NCBI RefSeq assembly: GCF_021028955.1
Contig: NZ_JAIWPE010000096.1
Span: 401,313 to 465,312 of the forward strand
Direction of reading: 5' to 3'
Length of the DNA stretch: 64,000 nucleotides
DNA from: Salipaludibacillus sp. CUR1
GTDB taxonomy: Bacteria; Bacillota; Bacilli; Bacillales; Salisediminibacteriaceae
Under the pieces are notes generated by a model. It did not search any database. It was not told the DNA's origin and saw nothing but the letters and a program-made list of their open reading frames with translations. The stretch's first letter is position 1; the number at the start of each line of letters is the position of its first letter. This document shows, in pieces, positions 44,519 through 53,892 of the stretch. Both the position numbers and the translations under genes were made by a program.

Positions 44519-44530
44519 GAACGTACGTTC
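44519..44530. promoter_or_regulatory. LexA-like (SOS) box upstream of coiA
   Basis: GAACGTACGTTC, a perfect palindrome fitting the Gram-positive LexA core GAAC-RNRY-GTTC, 88 bp before coiA and just after the cls stop. Confidence 0.45.
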
Positions 44531-44542
44531 AACAGGAATTTA

Positions 44543-46054
44543 TTATAAAAGCGGGGAAAATAACCTGGACGTTGATTCAATAACCTTTTGAACTAAAGGG
44601 CGTTTTTGGAATAATTCATGCCGGATAATTGTAGAATGTTCCATATCATAAATAAAATCACTTACTAACGACTCTACACTTCGTGTTTTGTATAAAAAAG
44701 CGTTCGCTTCAAAGTTTAAATGGAAGCTCCTCATATCCATGTTAGCCGTGCCGATAGAAGCTATTTCATGGTCAACAATTATCACTTTACTATGCATGAA
44801 CCCCTGATTGTATTCATAAATTTTCATACCCGCCTCAAGCAGTTCAGGAAAATAGGACCTGGAAGCATAAAATACAATCCGTTTATCTGGTCTGCTCGGA
44901 ACCAGCAATCTTACATCCACTCCGCTTAAAGAAGCTATTCTGAGAGCACTCAAAATGTCTTCGTCAGGTATAAAGTAAGGGGAAGCAATCCAGATTGATT
45001 TTTTGGCTGATGTAATCATCGCAAAAAATAATTTTTTCAGGATTTCCCATCTTGTATCAGGTCCGCTTGCAATCATCTGAACCCCTCCCTCCAAATCCCT
45101 TGCAGGATGTGACGGCGATAAATAATGCTGTTTAAGAACGGATTTCCCTGTAGCATAATACCAGTCCCTTAAGAAAATCAATTGCAAACTTCTAATCGCT
45201 TCGCCTTTAATAAGCAGATGCGTATCACGCCAATGACCAAAATACCGGTTTTTACCTAAATATTCATCTCCAATATTAAGTCCCCCGATAAACGCGTAGC
45301 GGGTATCCACCACAATGATTTTCCGATGATTCCGGTAATTCATTTTATGGGTTAAAACAGGAAAACGGACCGGGGAGAAGGGGACTGCCTCCACCCCGGC
45401 TTCATTCAACTCTTTCATATAATTTTTATTTAAGTTCCAGCAGCCTACCGCATCATAAAGAAATCTCACTTTTACTCCGTTTACAGCCTTTTCGATTAGT
45501 ATCTCTTTAATTTCGCGGCCGATCTCGTCGTCTCTCACTATGTAATATTCCATATGGATATGATCTTCTGCCTGTTTGAGAGCTTGTTTAATATGGGCAT
45601 ATGTTTCTTTTCCGTCTGTCAGTACTTTCGTATCTGTCTGGAAAGATATAGGATTATTAGCCAGTTTATGGGCAAGTTTAAAAAGGTTTCTCTGATGATG
45701 GCCCATTTCATTCAATTTGGATTCATCTACTGGTTTAGTGCCTTCGATTTGATATAACGCCTGCTCATCCATAATGGCTTTTTCTTTAAAAGACTTACTT
45801 TTTCTCTGATTTTGACCGAATAATAAATAAAAGAAAAAACCCACTACAGGGAGGGTTCCCAGCACAACCAGCCATGTTAACGTTTTGGAAGGGTTACGAT
45901 TTTCGAGAAATATAACGATAGCTATAAAAAACGCCGATATAGATACGAATAAACTGAAGCCTCCGACTACCCAGCTTTCCCAATATTCTCTGGTAATAAA
46001 TAAAATAATGCCAATAACTAAAGCAAATAAAATAACCTGAAGACGCTTTAACAT
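44543..46054 (-). CDS. cls: Cardiolipin synthase
   Basis: 503 aa. Two N-terminal membrane segments (about residues 5-22 and 30-55) are followed by two phospholipase-D HKD motifs: HRKIIVVDTRYAFIGG and HSKVIIVDHEIASIGTANMD. It condenses phosphatidylglycerol to cardiolipin at the membrane. It lies between mecA and coiA, which are adjacent in B. subtilis. Confidence 0.95.
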   Translation of the reverse strand: MLKRLQVILFALVIGIILFITREYWESWVVGGFSLFVSISAFFIAIVIFLENRNPSKTLTWLVVLGTLPVVGFFFYLLFGQNQRKSKSFKEKAIMDEQALYQIEGTKPVDESKLNEMGHHQRNLFKLAHKLANNPISFQTDTKVLTDGKETYAHIKQALKQAEDHIHMEYYIVRDDEIGREIKEILIEKAVNGVKVRFLYDAVGCWNLNKNYMKELNEAGVEAVPFSPVRFPVLTHKMNYRNHRKIIVVDTRYAFIGGLNIGDEYLGKNRYFGHWRDTHLLIKGEAIRSLQLIFLRDWYYATGKSVLKQHYLSPSHPARDLEGGVQMIASGPDTRWEILKKLFFAMITSAKKSIWIASPYFIPDEDILSALRIASLSGVDVRLLVPSRPDKRIVFYASRSYFPELLEAGMKIYEYNQGFMHSKVIIVDHEIASIGTANMDMRSFHLNFEANAFLYKTRSVESLVSDFIYDMEHSTIIRHELFQKRPLVQKVIESTSRLFSPLL

Positions 46055-46129
46055 ACTTAAGACCCCTGTTCTGTATGATCGTGGAACGCTTCCCTATAAT
46101 TATCATAATGAATTCCGGGAAAAAATAAA

Positions 46130-46158
46130 AGAAAAAACCGGTCGATTGACCGGTTTAT
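46130..46158. terminator. Terminator of mecA
   Basis: AAACCGGTC / GACCGGTTT stem with A/T-rich flanks. Confidence 0.8.
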
Positions 46159-46811
46159 ACATCGAATTGTTCGCTTAAAACCTTTAAGGCATTTTGTTTT
46201 ATAATTGTTTTACCATATTCCCGTATGCGGTGAATTGTAATATCAGACTCGTATCCAAACTCAAGCATTCTGCTTAACATGTTATCTTGTTCTTCATCAG
46301 TAAAGGACTCATCAAGTGTTACAAAAATGTAGTACTTGTTTTCGAAATGATGCAGACTCGTATTGATGTCTTCTTTAAAAGAATGGCTTAATGAGATTAA
46401 CTCTTCAAAGTCGTTAAATCCTATAACCACACTTAGTGAATTATCTTTTCCGATATCACTTTCGTTGCTGTGAACGAACTGCTGATCCAGCATATTAACA
46501 ATATTGTTATCCACTGGAGCCTCATCTTTCTCGTCTCCAACCGGAATTTCAAGTTTTACATTACCGTCATTCATCTGTCCGCGCGTTACAATAACTTCAA
46601 GCCCTTTCTCCAGAGCATGTACCTGAACCCATAACGGGCCGTTCATTTCGAAAGTCTCGTCTTCATTAACCTCATTCATCATTTCAAAAAACAATTCTTC
46701 TCCGCGTTCTCTGTTATACCAGATTTCCTCTTTATCAAAACCGCGCCGCTCAATATCGTAATATGTGATATAAAATTTAATTGTTGTTTCATTTATTCTT
46801 TCGATTTCCAT
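46155..46811 (-). CDS. mecA: Adaptor protein MecA
   Basis: 218 aa. The N-terminal MEIERINETTIKFYITYYDIERRGF and C-terminal LPGLLS-type ClpC-binding fold are typical of MecA. It targets ComK and other substrates to ClpCP and thus controls competence and sporulation. The start matches the family exactly. Single gene, upstream of cls on the same strand. Confidence 0.93.
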   Translation of the reverse strand: MEIERINETTIKFYITYYDIERRGFDKEEIWYNRERGEELFFEMMNEVNEDETFEMNGPLWVQVHALEKGLEVIVTRGQMNDGNVKLEIPVGDEKDEAPVDNNIVNMLDQQFVHSNESDIGKDNSLSVVIGFNDFEELISLSHSFKEDINTSLHHFENKYYIFVTLDESFTDEEQDNMLSRMLEFGYESDITIHRIREYGKTIIKQNALKVLSEQFDV

Positions 46812-47102
46812 GTGCTCTCACCCTTTCGAGAGATAAAATCAATTTCACTTGAGAATAATTATTATATATAATCTATTCCCTAATACATCACTCATCAATC
46901 ATTTCATCTTACCCTTATTTTAAGTGATTACAAGTCGAAATGAAATAAATATGCTTGAATTTTTTTTGGAAATTATCATTTCGTAATTTCTTACTATTTC
47001 GTTCTTATTTAAAGATGGGTTGTATATATTGTAAAAGACTCTTTGTCCAAAATCCAGTGAAAAATGTTTTTCATTTTTTTCTGTTCCAAGGGGGAGTATT
47101 CT

Positions 47103-47795
47103 TTGAGTTCAGAAATGATATGGACCCTTCTGACTATTATAGGTATTGATATTGTACTGGGTGGTGATAATGCAATTGTTGTGGCTCTCGCTTGCCGCCA
47201 TTTGCCTGAAAATATGAGAAATAAAGCCATCATATTAGGCATTATGTTTGCAGTACTGTCCAGAGGATTGCTTACTGTGATAGCCGTTCAATTACTGGCA
47301 ATTCCCTATCTGATGGGAATAGGCGGCTTCTTCCTCATCTGGATCGCTTTCAGGCTGGTAAAAACGGAAAACAGCCACAATGATGCACAAGAAAATTACT
47401 CAGTGAGCGATGCAATTAAAACAATTGTCATTGCGGACGTAGTTATGGGATTTGACAATGTGATCGCTGTAGCCGGTGCTGCAGATGGCAACCCCTCTCT
47501 CGTAATTGCCGGATTAATTATTTCAGTTCCTATTATCATTTGGGGAAGCAAGCTGATTCTGTACTTAATGGAAAAATTTCCGGTAATAATTTATTTAGGT
47601 GCCGCTATCCTGCTTTACACCGCGGGTAAAATGATTGTCCATGAGGATATTGTGGTATCACTTCTGCAACTAAGCGCCTTCCCGGCAGATTTCTTTGTTC
47701 CCGGGCTGGTTATCATCGGACTCTTAATCGCGTGGATTACCCAGCGGATCCAAGGAATAAAAATTATGTTTTATTCACCTGCCCGAAAAAAATAA
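47103..47795 (+). CDS. yjbE: TerC family membrane protein YjbE
   Basis: 230 aa with about seven membrane segments. The acidic metal-binding motifs are GGDNAIVVALACR and ADVVMGFDNVIAVAGAA. TerC proteins load or export Mn2+ to support secreted enzymes. The start is TTG 47103, with AGGGGGAG 7 nt upstream; the open frame before it lacks a ribosome site. The 290-bp upstream gap has no yybP-ykoY riboswitch and nothing else I can name. Confidence 0.9.
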   Translation: MSSEMIWTLLTIIGIDIVLGGDNAIVVALACRHLPENMRNKAIILGIMFAVLSRGLLTVIAVQLLAIPYLMGIGGFFLIWIAFRLVKTENSHNDAQENYSVSDAIKTIVIADVVMGFDNVIAVAGAADGNPSLVIAGLIISVPIIIWGSKLILYLMEKFPVIIYLGAAILLYTAGKMIVHEDIVVSLLQLSAFPADFFVPGLVIIGLLIAWITQRIQGIKIMFYSPARKK

Positions 47796-47797
47796 AG

Positions 47798-47835
47798 AAC
47801 CTTCCGTTCAGTTAAGTACGGAAGGTTTATTTTTA
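47798..47835. terminator. Terminator between yjbE and spx
   Basis: AACCTTCCGT / ACGGAAGGTT stem between convergent genes. Confidence 0.8.
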
Positions 47836-48234
47836 TTCATTAACAAGTCTTTTAGTGGCTTCCTGAAGTTGGAAAGTACGGACTTTTCTAGGAAGAAAAC
47901 GGCGGATTTCTGCTTCATTATAACCGACCTGTATTCTTTTCTCGTCCAGGATAATAGGGCGTCTCAGTAAGCCAGGGTGGTCACTGATAAGTTGAAACAG
48001 CTGTTGAAGCGGCATGGAATCAAGCTCAACGTCTAATTCCTGAAAGACTTTGGAGCGGGTAGAAATAATTTCATCGGTACCATCTTCTGTCATGCGGATC
48101 ACTTGTTTAACTTCTTCCACAGATAGAGGGTCTGAAAACAGGTTTCTTTCCTCAAATTCTATGCCGTGTTCTTCTAACCATGCCTTTGCCTTCCTGCACG
48201 ACGTGCAACTTGGCGATGTAAACAATGTTACCAT
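47833..48234 (-). CDS. spxA: Transcriptional regulator Spx
   Basis: 133 aa ArsC-like fold. The redox CxxC is in [13 protein letters not shown] near residues 9-13, and [26 protein letters not shown] is the Spx C-terminal block. It binds the RNA polymerase alpha subunit and activates thiol-stress genes. It is degraded by ClpXP with SpxH (39627). The ATG at 48234 starts [10 protein letters not shown] as in other Spx proteins. Confidence 0.95.
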   Translation of the reverse strand: MVTLFTSPSCTSCRKAKAWLEEHGIEFEERNLFSDPLSVEEVKQVIRMTEDGTDEIISTRSKVFQELDVELDSMPLQQLFQLISDHPGLLRRPIILDEKRIQVGYNEAEIRRFLPRKVRTFQLQEATKRLVNE

Positions 48235-48526
48235 TAGGACAGCTCTCCCTTCAAAAGTTAATCTGCGTCCATATATGTCAACTGCTTTTATAAACAATAT
48301 CTTTTACAATTATTATTATACTATACTTGTTTTAATTTGGCTAGACTCTATTTTTAAAAAGTTATACAACACTTATACTCGTTGTACATGTTAGATACCC
48401 ACATTTGTCTAGTTTCCCTTCTTTCATTTATTTAAACGTTTTAATTGAGAATAATTGAAGTTTTTTTCAACAATTTCTTCTGAACCAACTTGCCTTAATC
48501 AACATATCCTGTATCAGGTGATTAAA

Positions 48527-49558
48527 ATGGACAATAAAATCTTAATCGGTATTATGACAAACAAAAAGCCCAGGGAAAAACAACTTAAAAGGTTTATAAG
48601 TTTTAATAAAAACCCTAATGTTAAATTGTTTGCATTTACACCGTCCGGTATAAATTGGCAAGAGGAAAACATCAGCGGGCTGACGGTCTCAAAAGGAGAA
48701 ACCATTACTAAGGAATTTCCGTTCCCTAGCAGTGTGATTAATTTAATTTATACAAAACAACAGAAGACAGTGGCTAAGCTTGAAGAAAGACTGGGAGGTA
48801 AAAAAGTTTTTAATACAGTCAACCGGTTAGATAAATGGCAGACATATGAAACATTGAGTGAATCCCCTGTTGCATACTTTCTCCCAGATACATTTATGTT
48901 TGAAGAAAAAGAGTTTCTGCCTCTTTTAAAGAGATATAAAGTACTCTATTTAAAGCCGCGCCACGGGCTTAAAGGATCCCTCATTTACAGAATTGAATGG
49001 AAAGAAGAAGCCGGGCAGTATAATATTTATGATCATTCCTCTACCCCTGTTTTTGTGTTTAACGACGAAAAGCTGTGCCTCACTAAAATAAAAAAGATAG
49101 CAGGAAAGAAAAAATATATAGTACAGCAGGAAATTAAAAGTGCTGCAGTAAACGAAAGCATCTTTGATATAAGAGTCATTATTCATAAAAACAGGCTTGG
49201 CAAATGGGAGATTTCAGGTGGATTGGCCCGAATCGCCGTCCCCCGTGTTTACATTACAAATGCCGCTTTAAAAGTGCTCCCTTTGGAGGATCTCCTCAAA
49301 AGACTTAATATGGGATTTCTCCAGAGAGCAGTTTTTAAGAAGAAGTTAGAACTGATCAGTATCGCCTCTGCCAAAGCTTTAGAAGAGCAAGCTGGGCAGT
49401 TTGGTGAACTAAGTGCTGATTTTATGATTGACGAAAGAAATCAGATGTTTATGCTGGAGATAAACGGTCAGCCTACTAAAAAAGTCAGCGACCCGGGTTT
49501 GTTGGAAAAAATGTATACTAAACCTCTTGATTACGCCAGTTATTTAGCTGAAAATTAA
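48527..49558 (+). CDS. YheC/YheD family ATP-grasp protein (endospore coat-associated)
   Basis: 343 aa. An N-terminal domain with KILIGIMTNKK is followed by an ATP-grasp fold: YLKPRHGLKGSLIYRI, IFDIRVIIHKN, and the C-terminal FMLEINGQPTKK (Mg2+-binding Glu/Asn). Members are reported as endospore coat-associated; the peptide or ligand they act on is unknown. The ATG at 48527 has CAGGTGAT upstream. Confidence 0.85.
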   Translation: MDNKILIGIMTNKKPREKQLKRFISFNKNPNVKLFAFTPSGINWQEENISGLTVSKGETITKEFPFPSSVINLIYTKQQKTVAKLEERLGGKKVFNTVNRLDKWQTYETLSESPVAYFLPDTFMFEEKEFLPLLKRYKVLYLKPRHGLKGSLIYRIEWKEEAGQYNIYDHSSTPVFVFNDEKLCLTKIKKIAGKKKYIVQQEIKSAAVNESIFDIRVIIHKNRLGKWEISGGLARIAVPRVYITNAALKVLPLEDLLKRLNMGFLQRAVFKKKLELISIASAKALEEQAGQFGELSADFMIDERNQMFMLEINGQPTKKVSDPGLLEKMYTKPLDYASYLAEN

Positions 49559-49739
49559 CTGCCCTCTTCCCCTTTATTAAGGTCATTCCATTGGCAGAAA
49601 GGCTCCCTGTTTTCAATTAGATTGAGAAATTATCAATTAGCATTAAATTACAATAATGAAAGCAGGAGAAACTTTGCAAGCCTGCTCCGTATTTTTACGT
49701 TTTTGATAAAAAACTCATTTGACTCCGGATTCCAAAAGA

Positions 49740-49772
49740 AGCCAGCTCTTTATGAAAAAGAGCTGGCTCTTT
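49740..49772 (-). terminator. Terminator of the 42-aa gene
   Basis: AGCCAGCTCTTT / AAAGAGCTGGCT, 12 pairs, with flanking A/T runs. Confidence 0.75.
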
Positions 49773-49778
49773 GTTCCG

Positions 49779-49907
49779 TCAGGCAATCCATTTAAATTGT
49801 GAAACAGGCTGTTTCTTAGGGATTTTATTAACTTCATCCCACTTTCGTTTAAGCAGATCTTTCCACAGTACCTTTTTCTTTAACTTTCTTCTAGCTCTGC
49901 TACCCAT
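49779..49907 (-). CDS. Small basic protein (42 aa)
   Basis: MGSRARRKLKKKVLWKDLLK and a further 22 residues ending FKWIA. It is strongly basic, with no Cys or membrane segment. AAAGGAGAG lies upstream of the ATG and a terminator lies directly after the stop. It is a free-standing gene with no recognised family. Confidence 0.6.
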   Translation of the reverse strand: MGSRARRKLKKKVLWKDLLKRKWDEVNKIPKKQPVSQFKWIA

Positions 49908-49995
49908 TGCAAAACACTCTCCTTTCTAATGTGTTTTGACAAGACAACAGATGTCTATATTACAGTCCGGCGAATTGCCAGACGGAAACATAACT

Positions 49996-50562
49996 TTAAC
50001 GGGCGGGTTCTTCCTTTGTCTTTTCCTCAAAACTTAAAACTTCATTAACATCTTCGTATGATTTTCCATAAATTTCTTTATCTTTATACGTATGAATTGT
50101 TTCATACGTATGACACATTTTCTGGTAAATACTTTCTTCAGGTTCATCTGTAGGAGACCAGTATAATATCTCAAGTTCGTTAACTTCCCCAGTATCAAGA
50201 GAACGTCTCCGGTAACCGATCGATTCAGCGTGCTTGAAGCCTTCTCTGTCATAGAATCGTCTTCTTTTTTCTGTATCTGTATCTTCATAATCAATTGGTT
50301 CTACTTCTAATATAATCGGCTTTCCTTTACCTTTCATTTTATTTAATAATTTCTTTCCTAAGCCCTGCCCTCTGGCCTCTTTGGAAACAAACAGGTAATC
50401 AATAAAAATAAAGTCATCCGTTTCCGCATACATGAGAACATGAAGCGGACTGTCATCTTTTTTATAAATATTTTTCTTTTCCTGCAGCAGCAGTTCCATA
50501 TGCTCTTTTGATTTCATTTCTTCTATAGGAAAGTACTGGTTAAGCTTTTTATACCAATTCAT
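49996..50562 (-). CDS. yjbC: GNAT family N-acetyltransferase YjbC
   Basis: 188 aa. The acetyl-CoA loop is ARGQGLGKKLLNKM; the N-terminus MNWYKKLNQYFPIEEMKSKEHMELL and YRRRSLDTGEVNELEILYWSP are typical of YjbC. In B. subtilis yjbC is co-transcribed with spx; here the genes are separated by the ATP-grasp gene and 42-aa gene. The substrate is unknown. Confidence 0.88.
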   Translation of the reverse strand: MNWYKKLNQYFPIEEMKSKEHMELLLQEKKNIYKKDDSPLHVLMYAETDDFIFIDYLFVSKEARGQGLGKKLLNKMKGKGKPIILEVEPIDYEDTDTEKRRRFYDREGFKHAESIGYRRRSLDTGEVNELEILYWSPTDEPEESIYQKMCHTYETIHTYKDKEIYGKSYEDVNEVLSFEEKTKEEPAR

Positions 50563-50828
50563 GTGTGACCTCCATCAATCTATAATGGTTTTCAACCATT
50601 TCTATACCCGGTTTGTACTTAACTAAAACAGCAGATGATCTCTTTATTTATCTCTATACTGTTATTATATGCGTTTTTAATAAAATCATAAAGAGGGATT
50701 TGCCTGAGTAATTGAAGTTCTGTCTGACTTTAAACTTCTCAGTTACTGTCTGCAGAGCCATTATTAGAATTACTCTCCAATGCGCCAAATATATAACCCG
50801 CCAGACATTAAAAAAATCATTTATATAA

Positions 50829-51522
50829 GGCTGGGACAAAACTAAATTAAATTAAATCCAGGATAACCGAAGAATGAATTCACAATAGACCATAAGGTGA
50901 GATGAGGTTCATAAACGCACTCGCTTGCCGCAGGCATCTCTTCAACTCCTCGGCAAAGATCGCCTGCGGGATCTTCAGAAGATGCTTTTCCTGCATGCGT
51001 CTCGTGATTTTTGAACCTCATCAATTTTTAGCTTTTTTTGATTAAAGGACAGAAGGTAGCGACGCCACAGGGGTTAAGCGCAGTCTGAAGATCCAATTCA
51101 ACGAAGCTCCAGGCTGAGTTGAATTTTAGCCAATCATGCAGAAATAACTCACCCCTTAAATATATTAGTAATCCGATAAACGAAGGCGAGAACACCCAGA
51201 GGATGAGCGAAGTCTGAAAATCCACTTTCCCGAAGGAGTCCTTCGGGAAAGTTAGTTGAAGACAAGCCCTCGGGTAAAGAAAACACAGCGAGGCTCTGGC
51301 GAGCTGATGTTGCACTTATGCCTGTGGTATAAGCCTTCGCCAAGAGTGAATCGGCAAATTAAAAGGACAAGCCCCTGGGCAAGCGTCCGCCTGGCGGACT
51401 GAACTCACTGACATTACTATTTATTAAAGTTAATTTTTTATTAAGTACAAAAGCGAAAAACCGAACAAAAATCATAATATTTGTTCGGCTTTCTTTATAA
51501 TTACTATTCTTTTGTCCCAGCC
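50829..51522. mobile_element. 694-bp non-coding element with 13-bp terminal inverted repeats (R3)
   Basis: GGCTGGGACAAAA at 50829-50841 and its perfect inverse TTTTGTCCCAGCC at 51510-51522 bound a segment without a convincing gene. Internal parts recur elsewhere: 51181-51275 matches 1259-1354, and 51363-51411 and 51450-51522 match the 28322-28470 locus. A CGAACAAA / TTTGTTCG hairpin lies just inside the right end. No target-site duplication is obvious. It resembles a MITE or a large intergenic repeat. The rest of the 970-bp gap (50563-50828) has nothing I can identify. Confidence 0.7.
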
Positions 51523-51533
51523 CCGACTTCCAT

Positions 51534-52760
51534 TTAATTATCTTCCAAATCAAGGTCAAGCATATAGTCAACGCCTTGTGAGTACCTGTTTCCAGCGTTC
51601 CACAACAGGAATTCATGAATACCGTTATCATATAACGCTTGAATTTGTGCCTCTACCTCATCTTTGCCATAATCCATGTAATTCCCCGATCCAAGGTAAG
51701 CAGCTGTAAAATCCTGAATCCACGGCCGCGACACAGGCGGTTCATCCAGAGCAGCAAGAACATCATTTTCAAGCTGTGCATAAGCATCAACGAGCTCGTA
51801 AGGATATAGATCAGGCTTGTCCAGGCCGAAATGCGGTGTCCAGTGACTTGGGTAAATCATAGAAGAAATAACATCAACATTGTCTGAAATCTTAGAAAAG
51901 TTCTGTCCAATTCCCGGAGCTTCAGAGATCGTTGCAGCATAGCCGAATATGTCAACTGAAACGTCTACATCATACGGTTCCAGCTTTTCTCTCGCATACG
52001 CTACAAAATCCGTGACTGCAGTCACCCTTCTTTGAACGTTTTCCTCCGGGTCATCGGTGAAGTCTCCACCGTCATAATCCAGTACATCATCCCGATTTTC
52101 GAAACCTTCAGGGAACCGGACATAGTCAAACTGAATATCCTGGAAACCCATTTCTGCAGCTTTTATGGCAATATCTATATTATAATCCCACACTTCTTCC
52201 ATAAAAGGGTTAACGAATGCTTCTCCCCGGTTGTTTTTCCATACTTCCCCATTTTGGGTAAACGACAAATCAGGCCTTTCTTCGGCTAATAATGTATCCT
52301 TAAATACAACTATTCGTGCAATAGGGTAAATTTCATTCTCTTCCAATGTCTCCATCATTTCTTCAGGGTTCCCTATCATGTTTTGGGATATATCATAATA
52401 AGGATCATCTTCATCAGGCCTGTAAGTTAAGTAGCCATCATCGTCTTTTATATCTATAACCATTGAATTTAAAGCTGTCGAATCCACTAACTCAAGTAAC
52501 TCATTAAATCTTGCTCCTCCTGCTGAGTGCCCGGTCACAAAAATCCCTCTGACCGCGTCAGGGTATTCAAATGTATACCCTGAATCAAAAGTAAACCGAG
52601 CGACCCGGTCAGGCCATTCCCTTGCTTCAAGAACTGTTTGCTTTTCACTGTGGTAAGAAACCGTCACCGTCTCTTCTTCTCCGTGTGCTGCAGAAGGCAA
52701 AATCATACCGCCTATTGCGGCAGCACCTAACACCGACACTAACTTTTTATTATTCAACAT
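51534..52760 (-). CDS. Putative glycoside hydrolase (DUF4015), exported
   Basis: 408 aa. A signal peptide (about residues 1-28, ending AAHG) is followed by the DUF4015 TIM-barrel: GIFVTGHSAGG, NSMVIDIKDDDGYLTY, FQDIQFDYVRFPEG, VDVSVDIFGYA, SSMIYPSHW and RPWIQDFTA. The carboxylates in DIKDDDG and DYVRFPE may be catalytic, but no activity is established. It is acidic, consistent with an extracellular protein in high salt or alkali. The ATG at 52760 has GGGAGAAGG upstream. Confidence 0.86.
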   Translation of the reverse strand: MLNNKKLVSVLGAAAIGGMILPSAAHGEEETVTVSYHSEKQTVLEAREWPDRVARFTFDSGYTFEYPDAVRGIFVTGHSAGGARFNELLELVDSTALNSMVIDIKDDDGYLTYRPDEDDPYYDISQNMIGNPEEMMETLEENEIYPIARIVVFKDTLLAEERPDLSFTQNGEVWKNNRGEAFVNPFMEEVWDYNIDIAIKAAEMGFQDIQFDYVRFPEGFENRDDVLDYDGGDFTDDPEENVQRRVTAVTDFVAYAREKLEPYDVDVSVDIFGYAATISEAPGIGQNFSKISDNVDVISSMIYPSHWTPHFGLDKPDLYPYELVDAYAQLENDVLAALDEPPVSRPWIQDFTAAYLGSGNYMDYGKDEVEAQIQALYDNGIHEFLLWNAGNRYSQGVDYMLDLDLEDN

Positions 52761-53069
52761 ACCTTCTCCCTGCCTTTTCAAATAGATGTGCTATATTATT
52801 GTTTGGTAACTGCAGGTGTTTCACTCGTTATTATGTAACCAGTTAAAATAATTGAACTGCCTGCTTTAAAAATGAACAATATGTCTCTACTTGGTAAATT
52901 ATACATTGAAATGATTCACTAACCAATGGATATTTTTAAATTAACTGCGTCTTCGGGAAAAAAGTGTCAATTTTAGTCTGGTGTCCAGTTTTCTTTTTGA
53001 CAAACCGGGTATGTACAGATATAATATTGAACAATATACATTTTTACAGGAAAAGGAGGAGATGACAGT

Positions 53070-53612
53070 ATGAAGCGTGTGACACTTACAGAAATTTACA
53101 AACACCCTATTGCTCAGAAATACGTCAAGCGTGCAGGTATGGCTCACGCCATCTCCGTTGCATATCATGCTTTTAACTTTGCAGCAGAGCGCGGGGTAAA
53201 CCCTGATTTAGCTGTTAAAGCTGGTTTTTTACATGACATTGGACATTATACATGGTACAGGAATGGCCAATGGGACTACAATCTGTATAAAGAGAATGAT
53301 ATACATGCAATAAAAGGGGCTGAACGGGCACATAAGTTACTAATCCGTCTGGATGAGAACCCAGTGTCTGCGAAAGAAATTGCTTTGGCCATACTGCTCC
53401 ATACTGATTCATATCTTCCGGAACGCGGCATCCAACGCGAACCGCTTCAGGAAGTAGTGGCATTAGCGGATGAAGCGGATGAAGAACCGGGCGGGACTCA
53501 CCACTACCGGTTTATTTCTGAAGAAAAAGCCCTTCATATGATAAAAAAATTAGATGAAAAAATAGAAGCACACACCCTGTCCCGGGATAATGAAAACCAG
53601 CCAGCCTCTTAA
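53070..53612 (+). CDS. HD domain protein
   Basis: 180 aa. The metal ligands of the HD fold are His in MAHAISVAYHAF, the HD pair in LHDIGHYTWY, and LHTDSYLPE. It is probably a phosphohydrolase acting on nucleotides; the substrate is unknown. GGAGGAG precedes the ATG. Terminator at 53601. The 309-bp gap upstream (52761-53069) is AT-rich promoter sequence with nothing else identified. Confidence 0.88.
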   Translation: MKRVTLTEIYKHPIAQKYVKRAGMAHAISVAYHAFNFAAERGVNPDLAVKAGFLHDIGHYTWYRNGQWDYNLYKENDIHAIKGAERAHKLLIRLDENPVSAKEIALAILLHTDSYLPERGIQREPLQEVVALADEADEEPGGTHHYRFISEEKALHMIKKLDEKIEAHTLSRDNENQPAS

Positions 53613-53636
53613 AAAAACAGGCTGGCACTTTTTTAT
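53601..53636 (+). terminator. Terminator of HD-domain gene
   Basis: CCAGCC / GGCTGG stem followed by a T-run. Confidence 0.75.
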
Positions 53637-53691
53637 TGCTAATTACCATTAGTCGTGCTACATTAAGAGTAACAAAAAAATGCGCTTATAT

Positions 53692-53845
53692 AAAAAGGGG
53701 AGTAGCAACCATACTGGTTTATGAATCGTCATGACGACGCCTGGCGTCCGGTTCATAAAGCTTTGGGAGTCCCGGAGTATGCAAGACCTTTTTATGAAAC
53801 GTTTCCAAGTTAATATGGAAATGTTTCATAAAGAGGTCTGTTTTT
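53692..53845 (+). ncRNA. yybP-ykoY (Mn2+) riboswitch with terminator expression platform
   Basis: The conserved ends are present: AAAAAGGGGAGTAGC at 53692-53706 and GGAGTATGCAAGACCTTTTT at 53774-53793, around two hairpins. From AGACC at 53784 onward the sequence can instead pair with 53823-53839 (GTTTCATAAAGAGGTCT), forming a terminator followed by TTTTT. Aptamer and terminator share the AGACC strand, so Mn2+ binding should allow read-through into the exporter gene. Confidence 0.88.
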
Positions 53846-53892
53846 GTGTTGGACAGACTGAATTTGCAGGGCGCTATAAGGAGAAGATAATA

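Noticed and set aside
46960-47102. yybP-ykoY riboswitch upstream of the TerC gene
   Set aside because: The GGGGGAGTA at 47092 is the ribosome site of the TTG start; the second conserved strand and hairpins are absent.
50842-51343. Several short frames inside the 694-bp element
   Set aside because: None has a start with a ribosome site and none resembles a transposase; composition follows the repeat.
51359-51631. Minus-strand open frame of 90 aa near the 694-bp element
   Set aside because: Mostly repeat sequence and overlaps the 3' end of the DUF4015 gene; no ribosome site.
53731-53892. N-terminal extension of the CaCA antiporter
   Set aside because: It is read from within the Mn2+ riboswitch and terminator, and has no membrane or signal character.
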